A stretch of 64,000 nt of DNA from Bacillota bacterium (GCA_023388515.1 JAEWGD010000012.1:1-64000); one strand, 5' to 3'; counted from the first letter of the stretch, positions 49,770 to 57,631 are shown. The notes: generated from the sequence alone by a model not told the origin. Numbers and translations: made by a program.

Positions 49770-50044
49770 TCTTTCACGCCCTTTATCGATTTCACAGCTA
49801 CGTCAGTACAAGGAATTATTTCAATTGCGTCTGTAATGACTAATTCGTCAACTGACATTGTAAATTTACAATCATTAGGTTTATTTGTACCCTCTGCCGC
49901 CAATTGAATGATACTCGCCGCCCCACTCCAATACCAAATACATCTAACGTTTTCCAAAACTACTTCTTGCCCATTTATTTCTTTTATATTCCCAAAGAAT
50001 ACTCCCGAACGGTCGCCTCTAACAATAAAATATTTTTCTTTCAT
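49757..50044 (-). CDS. DUF6948-like phage protein
   Basis: The 95-aa product has YFIVRGDRSGVFFGNIKE, then VLENVRCIWYWSGAASIIQL and TDAIEIIPCTDVAVKSI, a pattern well conserved in phages of Firmicutes (DUF6948 from memory). The function is unknown. It is followed by the Gly-repeat gene. Confidence 0.75.
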   Translation of the reverse strand: MKEKYFIVRGDRSGVFFGNIKEINGQEVVLENVRCIWYWSGAASIIQLAAEGTNKPNDCKFTMSVDELVITDAIEIIPCTDVAVKSIKGVKEWKN

Positions 50045-50068
50045 AATAAATACTCCTTAATTTAATTT

Positions 50069-50356
50069 TTAATATATATCATCGGACATTCCAACCATCA
50101 TTCCAAATAGCGTTTCCCAATCTTCCCACATCGGAGAACTTCCACTAACAACGTAAATATCATATGGATAACTATTAATAGTGTCACGCTCATTCATAGC
50201 CTCTTGATGGCTATCAAACGTGCCTAATAATTCGCCGTTAAGATATAGGTTAGTACCCATGTAATACGTTTGATGGTATACTGCCATAACTTGCAATGTG
50301 TCTGCGGTTGGTCTGTATGTATGCTGTTGGTCACGGTCTTGGTTAATAATTGTCAT
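50069..50356 (-). CDS. Small early phage protein
   Basis: The 95-aa product (MTIINQDRDQQHTYRPTADT) is aromatic-rich, with LYLNGELLGTFDSHQEAM. I start at the ATG at 50356, six bases after GGAGTG; an in-frame GTG lies inside that site. No function is known. Confidence 0.55.
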   Translation of the reverse strand: MTIINQDRDQQHTYRPTADTLQVMAVYHQTYYMGTNLYLNGELLGTFDSHQEAMNERDTINSYPYDIYVVSGSSPMWEDWETLFGMMVGMSDDIY

Positions 50357-50403
50357 TAAAATCACTCCATAAAATTATATTGTGTTTTAACGTCCTTGAT
50401 TTT

Positions 50404-50667
50404 TTAAACCCCTAATTGGTTAATCTTTTTCAGCCTACCCTCTAAATCAGCAATATCTAACCCCCATGCTTTATATGCAATCGGTGTGCTAACGTGGTAT
50501 GGGGTAAACGCTCTCTTGCCCTGCTTAGCCATTTCATCTCTTGCGATATTTTTTAGCCTAAGAGCCTTAGTTCTACCGCAATCAAAAATATCACATATAT
50601 CGCTTGTACCTATCTCTAATTTGTTGTAGTAGACCGAAACAGCTTTGGTTATGTCCGGCGATTGCAT
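50404..50667 (-). CDS. Small putative DNA-binding phage protein
   Basis: The 87-aa product (MQSPDITKAVSVYYNKLEIG) contains a helix-turn-helix-like segment (TSDICDIFDCGRTKALRLK), so it may bind DNA. It lies between the antirepressor and the small early genes. Confidence 0.6.
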   Translation of the reverse strand: MQSPDITKAVSVYYNKLEIGTSDICDIFDCGRTKALRLKNIARDEMAKQGKRAFTPYHVSTPIAYKAWGLDIADLEGRLKKINQLGV

Positions 50668-50702
50668 TTTAACTCCTCCTTTTCTTTCACACTCTGTAGA
50701 TT

Positions 50703-51455
50703 TTAAACTTCCATCATGTCGTTAATGATTTCCTCAAATTCAGCTCTCAGCTCTTTGTTTTGATAGATAACATCTATCTTAGCCACGTTAGCGTATTCAC
50801 GGTATTTATGCCCTGCTGACTTCATTCTTTTAGCAAGATACTTTTGCCTTACCCCCAAAAGCACGTTAGCAGATGTTTCTAATTCTTGATATAAAGTAGT
50901 TCTAAATTTAAGAGGAGATAAACCCCTATCTTTTGCAATAGCTTCTATTTTGCTATAAATCTCTAGTTTCCAGCTTTCTTTTGGGTCGATAGTCTTTGTG
51001 CATTCAATTTCAGCAACACGATTTCTAAGGGTTTGGACTTCTGATTTAAGCACTTTCTGCCCATTCTCAATATTAATCATGAATTGTAGTTGTGGGGATA
51101 AATCTGAATAACCTAAAGATTGCTGTTGAACATTGAAATAGGTTTCAACCAACATATCATAAACTTCCCAAGCTTTATCTGTACCAAGCGACTTAGCGTG
51201 TAGTAATGCACCTTTTTCTGTCCAGAGGTAGAGTTTGTTGAGGTTTGGGGCAAATCCTAAAATTGAGGAGTCGCTCTTAAACTCTCTTAATTCCTTGCCT
51301 TGAAGAACGTGATAATGTTTACCCTCTTCATATCGGTTCTTGTTATTGTTGAAGTTATTAGAAACAACCTTTTCTGTTGTACCATAAGCTTCAGCTATCT
51401 GACTTGTTAGCAACACTCTTTGATTGCTGTGTTCAATTATTTGTAATTCGTTCAT
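50703..51455 (-). CDS. Antirepressor with ORF6N and ORF6C domains
   Basis: The 250-aa product starts with an ORF6N domain (RVLLTSQIAEAYGTTEKVVS, then LYLWTEKGALLHAKSLGTDK) and ends with an ORF6C-like domain (SPLKFRTTLYQELETSANVL). Such proteins counter the phage repressor or control lytic entry. It is the first large gene of the lytic operon. A plus-strand promoter for a small opposing gene overlaps its upstream region. Confidence 0.85.
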   Translation of the reverse strand: MNELQIIEHSNQRVLLTSQIAEAYGTTEKVVSNNFNNNKNRYEEGKHYHVLQGKELREFKSDSSILGFAPNLNKLYLWTEKGALLHAKSLGTDKAWEVYDMLVETYFNVQQQSLGYSDLSPQLQFMINIENGQKVLKSEVQTLRNRVAEIECTKTIDPKESWKLEIYSKIEAIAKDRGLSPLKFRTTLYQELETSANVLLGVRQKYLAKRMKSAGHKYREYANVAKIDVIYQNKELRAEFEEIINDMMEV

Positions 51456-51474
51456 AATTATTAACTCCTTTTTC

Positions 51475-51503
51475 TTGATTTTCCTCCCCGTTCCATGTAT
51501 AAT
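51475..51503 (+). promoter_or_regulatory. Promoter of the opposing 57-codon gene
   Basis: TTGATT (51475-51480) and TATAAT (51498-51503) are 17 bp apart on the plus strand, against the direction of the lytic operon. Confidence 0.7.
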
Positions 51504-51525
51504 TATGGGGGAGGAGGTGATTTAA

Positions 51526-51699
51526 ATGGGTGCATACCACTCTAAAGCTTTTGAATATGCCAAAGAAATCACGCTTGCTACTATAGCAACCGGCAATACC
51601 TTAGCCAATAGTGCTAATGACGTCGCTGACTATTTCGAAACCGTATTTAACAAACTTGACGAAATAGAAACGAACTCAAAAAAGATTAAGCCTATTTAG
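51526..51699 (+). CDS. Small plus-strand gene inside the lytic operon
   Basis: This encodes 57 aa (MGAYHSKAFEYAKEITLATI), a helical protein with no recognised motif. It has a very strong GGGGGAGGAGGTGATTTAA site and a good promoter. It is divergent from the antirepressor and overlaps the end of the next minus-strand gene by 4 bp. It could be made in the lysogen, opposing lytic transcription by protein or by antisense RNA. Confidence 0.6.
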   Translation: MGAYHSKAFEYAKEITLATIATGNTLANSANDVADYFETVFNKLDEIETNSKKIKPI

Positions 51700-51839
51700 C
51701 GTCTAAATTGCTCTAAAGCTTGAATTTCTTTTGAAATCTCTGTTACAGCCCGCCAGCTGTCTTCGGAGATTTCATCTTTTTTACGCTCCAGAACCTCAAA
51801 AAGTATATCCTTGAGCCTTTGCAAATCCTCGTTAAGCAT
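51696..51839 (-). CDS. Small early helical protein
   Basis: The 47-aa product (MLNEDLQRLKDILFEVLERK) is a charged helix. It has a GAGGTGAGAGAG site and lies between the Cro-like gene and the antirepressor. It converges on the small plus-strand gene with a 4-bp overlap. Confidence 0.55.
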   Translation of the reverse strand: MLNEDLQRLKDILFEVLERKKDEISEDSWRAVTEISKEIQALEQFRR

Positions 51840-51858
51840 CTCTCTCTCACCTCACTTT

Positions 51859-52065
51859 CTAATTAATTTTTTCTTTTTCCCATTCAGTAACAATTTCATT
51901 CGACGCTGATAATATATCTGTGAACTTCTTGCTTTGCCTGCGTCCAGCGATAGCATCCGATATATCAGATGGCGACACGTTAAACCCTCGCTCTTCAAGC
52001 TTAGGAATTAACTCATTGAGCTTTTTACCTAAGCCGTATACCCTTGCTTTGATTTTAAAAGGCAT
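51859..52065 (-). CDS. Cro-like helix-turn-helix protein
   Basis: The 68-aa product (MPFKIKARVYGLGKKLNELI) has a short DNA-binding pattern: LEERGFNVSPSDISDAIAG followed by RRQSKKFTDIL. It is the first gene read from the lytic promoter, so it probably plays the Cro role. An excisionase role is possible, as no other xis candidate is visible. Confidence 0.7.
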   Translation of the reverse strand: MPFKIKARVYGLGKKLNELIPKLEERGFNVSPSDISDAIAGRRQSKKFTDILSASNEIVTEWEKEKIN

Positions 52066-52121
52066 AATGCCCCTCCTTTCGACAAAATTAAAAAAATTCT
52101 AATAAATTATTTGAAAAACTA

Positions 52122-52150
52122 TTGACAAAAAAACCAATTTGTAGTATTAT
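52122..52150 (+). promoter_or_regulatory. Plus-strand consensus promoter for antisense RNA
   Basis: TTGACA (52122-52127) and TATTAT (52145-52150) are 17 bp apart. The transcript would start near 52157, in the opposite direction to the lytic leader. Confidence 0.75.
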
Positions 52151-52156
52151 GAAATT

Positions 52157-52220
52157 GTCGATTTACAGAATACTATCAGAGCCACTCGAAAATTGCAGTT
52201 TTCGGTTGGTGTGGTTTTTT
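52157..52220 (+). ncRNA. Candidate short antisense RNA to the lytic leader
   Basis: A transcript of about 64 nt would end at a hairpin (CGAAAA 52187-52192 with TTTTCG 52199-52204; CCAC 52182-52185 with GTGG 52211-52214) followed by TTTTTT. It is fully complementary to the untranslated leader from the lytic promoter. It contains no ORF. Confidence 0.55.
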
Positions 52221-52256
52221 GTACCCGTTTTGACGAATAACTTATTCGACAGTTAT

Positions 52257-52285
52257 ATTATAGTTCAGAATTTTCTGAATGTCAA
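52257..52285 (-). promoter_or_regulatory. Lytic promoter with operator O1 as its spacer
   Basis: On the minus strand TTGACA and TATAAT are exactly 17 bp apart, and the spacer contains the palindrome TTCAGAAAATTCTGAA (52264-52279). Repressor binding would block RNA polymerase directly. Confidence 0.88.
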
Positions 52286-52302
52286 TACCGATTTGTTATT
52301 TT

Positions 52303-52320
52303 GTTCAGAATTATCTGAAC
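52303..52320 (+). promoter_or_regulatory. Operator O2 and likely repressor promoter
   Basis: GTTCAGA and TCTGAAC flank a 4-bp centre, matching O1. The site overlaps the spacer of a weak plus-strand promoter (TTGTTC at 52301, TAGCTA at 52324) that could drive the repressor gene, giving autoregulation. The two operators are 40 bp apart. Confidence 0.7.
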
Positions 52321-52437
52321 ATTTAGCTATATCTACACAAAGTGTAAAATATAAATGACACCCTTTGTACAACACTGCTAGTTAAATGACAAAATGACAG
52401 CCATCGCTAGATGGCTTAGAAAAAGGAGTTATGATTT

Positions 52438-52833
52438 ATGTTTTTAGAAAGAGTTTTAAGTTTAATAGACCGAAAAGGAATAAGCAAAAATAAAATGCTC
52501 ACGGATTTAAAATTAAACAAGAATTCTTTTGTTGATTGGGATAAACGTGGCAACACTCCTAAAGGAGAGGTTCTCTCAAAGATAGCTGAATATTTCGGCG
52601 TATCAGTAGACTACCTCTTAGGCAACACGGATAGCCCCGACAACACGTTTGTTTATGATGAAGATGATAACCTTGTTGTTATAGACGACGACACAAGAGA
52701 ACTGATTGATAGCCTTAGAACACGTCCTGAAATGAAAATTCTTTTTAGTGTAAGTAGAAAAGCTACTAAAGAGGATATCGAACAAGCAGTAAAAATAATT
52801 GAAGCTTTAAGAAAAAACGAAAACGAGGATTAA
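52438..52833 (+). CDS. CI-like phage repressor (XRE helix-turn-helix)
   Basis: The 131-aa product has an N-terminal XRE domain (GISKNKMLTDLKLNKNSFVD, then GEVLSKIAEYFGVSVDYLLG) and a short C-terminal region (REDI-like helix, KEDIEQAVKIIEALRK) for dimerisation. It lacks a LexA-type peptidase, so release probably needs the ImmA-like protease or the antirepressor. It starts after AAAAAGGAGTTATGATTT. Confidence 0.88.
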   Translation: MFLERVLSLIDRKGISKNKMLTDLKLNKNSFVDWDKRGNTPKGEVLSKIAEYFGVSVDYLLGNTDSPDNTFVYDEDDNLVVIDDDTRELIDSLRTRPEMKILFSVSRKATKEDIEQAVKIIEALRKNENED

Positions 52834-52836
52834 CAC

Positions 52837-53043
52837 ATGGATTATTGGGTAAGGTATATAGATTTGCCTTGCTCCATTAAAGGAATGACAGTAGAGGACA
52901 ATGAGGGCTTTTACAATGTTTACATAAATGCTAGGCTTTGTTATGAGCAACAACAAGACGCAATTAAACACGAGATGGAGCATATACGCCGTAAGGATTT
53001 TGACAGACCTCTTGTCCCACTTGGGGTGATAGAGAGTATTTAA
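52837..53043 (+). CDS. Short ImmA/IrrE-like metalloprotease
   Basis: The 68-aa product (MDYWVRYIDLPCSIKGMTVE) has the zinc motif HEMEH in IKHEMEHIRRKDF. This short ImmA form is common in Clostridia phages beside the repressor and probably cleaves it after DNA damage. It lies 3 bp after the repressor gene. Confidence 0.82.
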   Translation: MDYWVRYIDLPCSIKGMTVEDNEGFYNVYINARLCYEQQQDAIKHEMEHIRRKDFDRPLVPLGVIESI

Positions 53044-53052
53044 CGGTAAAAC

Positions 53053-53080
53053 CGCCCTCCCCGAATTAACGAGGAGGGCG
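53053..53080 (+). terminator. Hairpin before the integrase gene
   Basis: CGCCCTCC (53053-53060) pairs with GGAGGGCG (53073-53080). It is followed only by TTATA, so it may attenuate transcription rather than end it, or influence integrase translation. Confidence 0.5.
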
Positions 53081-53100
53081 TTATAATAAAGGAGGACATT

Positions 53101-54222
53101 ATGCCAATAAATAAAATGGAGGGAAAAAAAGACGGCAAGCAAAAATATAGAGTAAGAGTAAATTATACTGATGATTACGGCAAGCCGCAACGCATGGAGC
53201 GTATTGTATACGGGCTTGAGGAAGCAAAAGCGGTAGAAGCGGAAATAAACTATAAAGTTAAATCTAAATCCGAGATAGTCAAAAAAATGACGGTTCAGCA
53301 ACTGTATGATGAATATATAAAAAATGTTAAAATTGACATTAGGGAATCCACACTGGATAAAAAAGAGAGGATGTATGAGTTGTACATCAAAGAATTTTTA
53401 AGCAGTAAAACCATAGATAAATTAACAGTGCCACTGCTTCAAGATTGGAAGTTAATGATTAACGATAAAGGTTATGCTCTTAAAACCAAACAGAACATAT
53501 ACGGGGTGTTAAGAGCGCTGCTGAATTACGCTTTTAAAATGGGGCATATTCCTCAAAATCCACTGATCAAGGTCGGTAATTTTAAAAATCCGTCAGAAAT
53601 AAAAAAAGAGATGCAGTACTATACATCAGAAGAATTTTTAACATTTATTAAACCTGCTAGGGAATCGGCTTATGCAGGCACTCTACAAGACTATGGATTT
53701 TATATATTTTTTATGTTCGCATACTACACAGGGGCAAGGAAAGGCGAAATAAACGCTCTTAGATGGTGCGATATAAAAGATGAAGAGATGTGCATTACAC
53801 GCAGTGTAGCACAAAAGCTTAAGGGATGCGATAGGATAACACCACCTAAAAATAAATCATCAATACGTAACATACAATTACCCGTGCCATTGCTAAAAGA
53901 ATTGGAAACATACAAGGCGAAATGTAAGGAATTAGAGGGGTTTAATGAAGAATGTTTTGTATGTGGGTTTGACAAATCATTAAGGGATACTAGCATACAA
54001 AAACGTAACGAACGGTATGCAAAATCAGCAGACGTAAAAGTAATACGCATACACGATTTCAGACACTCTCACGCTTCGCTGCTTGCTAACAACGGGATAA
54101 ACATACAGGAGATAGCAAGGCGATTAGGACATTCTAACATCGAAATGACGCTTAATACCTACTCCCATCTATACCCCAAAGAGCAGGAGAGAGCTTTGGA
54201 CATACTCAATAAAATTGAGTAA
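53101..54222 (+). CDS. int: Tyrosine integrase of the prophage
   Basis: The 373-aa product integrates the phage into tRNA-Ser. It has an N-terminal AP2-like arm-binding domain (KYRVRVNYTDDYGKPQRMER), a SAM-like core-binding domain (about 60-160) and a catalytic domain with the arginine in YTGARKGEINAL, HDFRHSHASLLA with second arginine, GHSNIEMTL and tyrosine in NTYSHL. It ends 78 bp from the attachment core. Two direct repeats just after it are likely arm sites. Confidence 0.95.
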   Translation: MPINKMEGKKDGKQKYRVRVNYTDDYGKPQRMERIVYGLEEAKAVEAEINYKVKSKSEIVKKMTVQQLYDEYIKNVKIDIRESTLDKKERMYELYIKEFLSSKTIDKLTVPLLQDWKLMINDKGYALKTKQNIYGVLRALLNYAFKMGHIPQNPLIKVGNFKNPSEIKKEMQYYTSEEFLTFIKPARESAYAGTLQDYGFYIFFMFAYYTGARKGEINALRWCDIKDEEMCITRSVAQKLKGCDRITPPKNKSSIRNIQLPVPLLKELETYKAKCKELEGFNEECFVCGFDKSLRDTSIQKRNERYAKSADVKVIRIHDFRHSHASLLANNGINIQEIARRLGHSNIEMTLNTYSHLYPKEQERALDILNKIE

Positions 54223-54240
54223 TTTATTTTTTACCGTTAA

Positions 54241-54260
54241 TTCGGTGATGTTTCGGTGAT
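54241..54260 (+). promoter_or_regulatory. Candidate integrase arm-type sites, right
   Basis: TTCGGTGAT (54241) and TTCGGTGAT (54252) are 11 bp apart, the same spacing as the left pair at 16145-16164. Confidence 0.6.
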
Positions 54261-54265
54261 ATAAA

Positions 54266-54295
54266 AAAAGAGTAACGTATTTACGTTACTCTTTT
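54266..54295 (-). terminator. Phage-supplied terminator for tRNA-Ser
   Basis: AAAAGAGTAACGTA (54266-54279) pairs with TACGTTACTCTTTT (54282-54295). On the minus strand it follows tRNA-Ser and continues with TTTTTTTAT. It replaces the ancestral terminator now 38 kb away. Confidence 0.75.
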
Positions 54296-54299
54296 AACA

Positions 54300-54317
54300 T
54301 TTGGCGGAGAGGATGGG
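54300..54317. repeat. Right attachment site core (attR)
   Basis: The 18-bp core is identical to 16002-16019 and forms the 3' end of the intact tRNA-Ser gene. Confidence 0.9.
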
Positions 54318-54390
54318 ATTCGAACCCACGTGCGATTGCTCGCAAACTGATTTCGAGTCAGCCCCGTTATGACCACTTCGATACCTCTCC
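54302..54390 (-). tRNA. tRNA-Ser (anticodon CGA), phage integration target
   Basis: On the minus strand the acceptor GGAGAGG (54384-54390) pairs with CCTCTCC (54306-54312), followed by discriminator G and encoded CCA. The anticodon loop is CTCGAAA. A long variable arm is present, and the T-arm is GTTCGAATC. The gene is intact because the phage carries the 3' end. Confidence 0.95.
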
Positions 54391-54565
54391 GTATTCAATT
54401 TTCCCAAATTTGCATGAAATTCGACACTTAACTCATGGAAATTAATAACCTCATGTTAGATTAATAATTACGATAAAAAGTATATCATAATTATTGTGAA
54501 AATGCAAGCGGAAATATAAAAATCATTCAAATAAAAATATTTCATTGACATTTTGTAAATATATG

Positions 54566-54594
54566 TTGAATTTTGTCTAAAGTAGTGGTAAAAT
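54566..54594 (+). promoter_or_regulatory. Promoter of the beta-helix surface gene
   Basis: TTGAAT (54566-54571) and TAAAAT (54589-54594) are 17 bp apart, with TGG before the -10. Confidence 0.65.
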
Positions 54595-54634
54595 AGTAAT
54601 TGACATAATTTATTCACATATGGAGGATATTAAA

Positions 54635-56227
54635 ATGAATGTTATCAACTTAATTACAAAGGTTGTTTCTGTGATAATTGCTTGTGCAGTGGTATTAATG
54701 GTGACAATTCCGAATGGGATAAAAACGGAACTTATCAGTGCAGGGCCGTATATTAATCCAGGTTATTATACTATAAAAGGTGGCGAAAATATATCCACTG
54801 AGCCAATATCTTTGTTAGGTGCTGTGACTTATAATATCATTTTGGAAGATGTTTATTTAGATTTAAGCTCAACACAAAATCCAGCGTTTTATATGGCTGA
54901 TAATACCAATGTCAACCTAACTTTGGTAGGGAAAAACACGCTTATTAGTGGTGGGAATCAAGCAGGCATTTCTGTAGGAGGCAACTCCATATTGACAATT
55001 GACGGTACTGGTTCGCTTTTTGTAAAGGGTGGAAACTCTGATGATAAAGGTGGTGCTGGAATTGGTGGAGGCTTTGGCTATACAGATGGTACTGTAAAAA
55101 TAAATGGTGGGAATATCGTTGCTGAGGGTGGTTATCACTCGGCGGGAATAGGGGGTTCTGATAGCACTGGAGGTGCTATAGAGATAAATGGAGGCATTAT
55201 CAAAGCTACAGGTGGATTGGGTGGTGCTGGTATTGGTGGTGGGTTTGGAAATCGTGGTGGAAATATTAGTATAAATGGTGGAACGATTATTGCAACAGCT
55301 GGAAGTGGGGCTTATGACATTGGTGCGGGAGCAGAATTTACTAAGACTAAAGGTAGCACAGTTATCACGGGAGGTTCAGTAAATAATACAACTAATACCA
55401 TGTATTTTGGAAGTACAGAAACAAAGTTGAGATATGAAATTCACATACCAGATTGCTTGAGTACAAGCGTAGCTAGTGTGGGTGTTGGAGATTATAGTTA
55501 TGGAATGAATGATGTCTGCACCGACTCAAAAGGGTTGCTTTACTTATGGTTACCCGAAACGCTTGATAAGCAAGATATTACTGTTGTGATTGCTGGAAAG
55601 GCATATACGGGTGTGTTGAGTGTTGAGAGCAAGGTGATATTGAAGGAATATATAGGTAATGCTGCTGAAACAGAGGTCGCTTCTGAATCTGCAACCATAA
55701 TTGAAAACATAACACAAACAACAGAGTCTTTTGAATTGGAAACTACGTTGGAGGAAATAGAAATGAGTATTTCCGAAACTGCAACTTTAAATACGGAAAC
55801 AGCAACAACTGAAACCGCGTTGGAAGAAATAGGAACAAGTATTTCCGAAACTGCAACTTAAAATACGGAAACAGCAACAACTGAAACCACGTTAGGAGAA
55901 AGAGAAACAAGTATTTCCGAAACTGCAACTTCAAAGACGGAAACAGCAACAACTGAAACCACATTGGAAGAAATAGGAACAAGCATTTCCGAAACTGCAA
56001 CTTCAAAGACGGGAACAGCAACAACTGAAACCATGTTGGAAGAAATAGAGACAAGGATTACTAGAGAAAATATAGAAAAAAACGAAGAAACTACTGATGA
56101 AGATTTAATATACAAAATAACTACAATAAAGAAAATATTACTTAATAAGGAAAAAGTGATAAGTGATTATGAAGTAAAAAATGTCTTTGATATTGTGTAT
56201 ATTAAACAAACTTTTTTGTATGGTTAA
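54635..56227 (+). pseudogene. Secreted beta-helix protein with Thr/Glu repeats, interrupted by TAA
   Basis: A signal peptide (about residues 1-30) is followed by a beta-helix region of glycine-rich repeats (GGAGIGGGFGYTDGTVKING, GGAIEINGGII, GGNISINGGTI), like Cthe_2159-type carbohydrate-binding proteins. Next come four 72-bp tandem repeats (24 residues, ETATTETTLEEIGTSISE type). In the second unit a codon that is TTA or TCA elsewhere is TAA (55859-55861). The same frame stays open to 56227 and ends in a dockerin-like helix (VKNVFDIVYIKQTFL). So the full protein would be about 530 aa and the stop removes its tail. Confidence 0.75.
55777..56064 (+). repeat. Four 72-bp tandem repeats
   Basis: Units begin GAAACTGCAACTT at about 55777, 55849, 55921 and 55993 and encode threonine/glutamate-rich 24-residue repeats. 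The second unit carries the stop codon. Confidence 0.8.
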
Positions 56228-56308
56228 TTAAGCCGTAAATAACTTGCAAAACTTAATATATTTTGATATACTTAATGAACAAAAGTAATTTAAGGATGGA
56301 GGGAATAA

Positions 56309-57583
56309 ATGTCCGTACCATTAGCAGATAGAATACGGCCGTTATTAATTGATGATGTGGTGGGACAGGAGCATTTGCTCTCAGTCGGAAAGCCTCTTAG
56401 AAGAATTATCGAAAGTGGTAGCGTTCCTAATATGATTTTTTATGGTCCATCGGGAATAGGAAAAACCACTGTTGCAAGGATAATTGCTGATAATACTAAT
56501 AGAGAACTCCATAAGCTAAACGGAACATCGGCATCTGTTTCTGATATTAAAGATGTTATTTCCGAGATAAATACTTTTTCAGGCTATAATGGAATATTGT
56601 TATATTTGGACGAAATTCAGTATTTGAATAAAAAGCAACAGCAAAGCCTTTTGGAATATATTGAAAACGGGCAGATAACGCTGATTGCATCAACTACTGA
56701 AAATCCATATTTTTCAATATATAACGCTGTGATTAGCCGAAGTACAGTTTTTGAGTTTAAGCCTGTTACTTCAAGCCAAATGCTAAAGGCTGTTGAACGT
56801 GCTTTTATGTTTTTGAAAGAGGATATGCATACTGAAATTGAACTGGAGGACGGCGTTGCCGAGCATATCGCAGTTGGCTGTGGTGGAGATGTCAGAAAAG
56901 CAATTAACACAGTGGAGTTAAGCGTTATTTCTGGAGATATTTCAGCTGATAGCGTTAAGGTTACACTTGAAATTGTGCATTCGCTTACTCAGCGGAGTAA
57001 TATGAGGTATGACAGAGATGGCGACCAGCATTATGATATTTTATCAGCTTTTCATAAGTCTATACGGGGTTCGGATGAAAATGCTGCACTTCATTATATG
57101 GCAAGGCTTATTGAGGCAGGGGATATTATTTCGCTTTGTAGGAGATTGTTGGTTATTTCATCGGAGGATATTGGGCTTGGTTACCCACAGGCAATTTCGA
57201 TTGTTAAGGCTTGTGTTGATTCGGCATTGCAATTAGGCTTGCCTGAGGCGAGGATACCTCTTGCACAGGCTGTAATTTTGCTTTGTACTGCTCCGAAATC
57301 GAATAGTGCGATGTGTGCGATTGATGCTGCATTAGAAGATGTGCAAAATATGGAGTTTGGTGAAATACCACTATATTTAAAGGATGGGCATTATTCGGGT
57401 GCGAAACAACTTGGGAATGCTCAAGGGTATCGTTATCCACATAATTATGCGAATAGCTATGTAAAACAGCAGTATCTTCCTGATAATATTAAGGATAAAT
57501 GCTATTATGCTTTTGGTAATAATAAACAGGAGCAATCAGCATTGGTTTATCGTAGCAAAATTACTGGTGAGGACAAAAAATAG
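56309..57583 (+). CDS. rarA: Replication-associated recombination protein A
   Basis: The 424-aa product (MgsA/RarA) is an AAA+ ATPase acting at stalled forks. It has Walker A GPSGIGKTTVARII (about 49-62), Walker B LYLDEIQYLN, and sensor/arginine region GGDVRKAINTVELS. The C-terminal tetramerisation part has SSEDIGLGYPQAISIVKA and HYSGAKQLGNAQGYRYPHNY. It starts after GGATGGAGGGAATAA. Confidence 0.95.
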   Translation: MSVPLADRIRPLLIDDVVGQEHLLSVGKPLRRIIESGSVPNMIFYGPSGIGKTTVARIIADNTNRELHKLNGTSASVSDIKDVISEINTFSGYNGILLYLDEIQYLNKKQQQSLLEYIENGQITLIASTTENPYFSIYNAVISRSTVFEFKPVTSSQMLKAVERAFMFLKEDMHTEIELEDGVAEHIAVGCGGDVRKAINTVELSVISGDISADSVKVTLEIVHSLTQRSNMRYDRDGDQHYDILSAFHKSIRGSDENAALHYMARLIEAGDIISLCRRLLVISSEDIGLGYPQAISIVKACVDSALQLGLPEARIPLAQAVILLCTAPKSNSAMCAIDAALEDVQNMEFGEIPLYLKDGHYSGAKQLGNAQGYRYPHNYANSYVKQQYLPDNIKDKCYYAFGNNKQEQSALVYRSKITGEDKK

Positions 57584-57631
57584 TGAGGTACTTATATACA
57601 AAGTACCTCAAAAAATTATAATGAATTATTT

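Larger units (their letters stand above)
52066..52437. promoter_or_regulatory. Immunity control region between cro-like and cI-like genes
   Basis: This 372-bp region holds the lytic promoter, two operators, a plus-strand promoter with a short terminated RNA, and the repressor promoter. Close to the repressor start there is a stem (AGCCATC 52399-52405 with GATGGCT 52410-52416) and three AAATGACA repeats. No protein gene is credible inside it. Confidence 0.8.
16002..54317. mobile_element. Integrated siphovirus-like prophage, about 38.3 kb
   Basis: It is bounded by an 18-bp direct repeat (16002-16019 and 54300-54317) that is the 3' end of tRNA-Ser(CGA). It holds a complete set of modules: tyrosine integrase, repressor, antirepressor, recombination and replication genes, terminase, capsid, tail, holin and lysin. 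No essential module looks broken, so it may be inducible. There is no tail sheath gene and the tape measure is long, which fits a long non-contractile tail. Two cargo-like loci with their own promoters are embedded. Confidence 0.93.

Noticed and set aside
52122..52358. 78-codon plus-strand ORF in the immunity region
   Set aside because: Its start lies in the -35 of a promoter and it crosses a terminator and the operators; no ribosome site.
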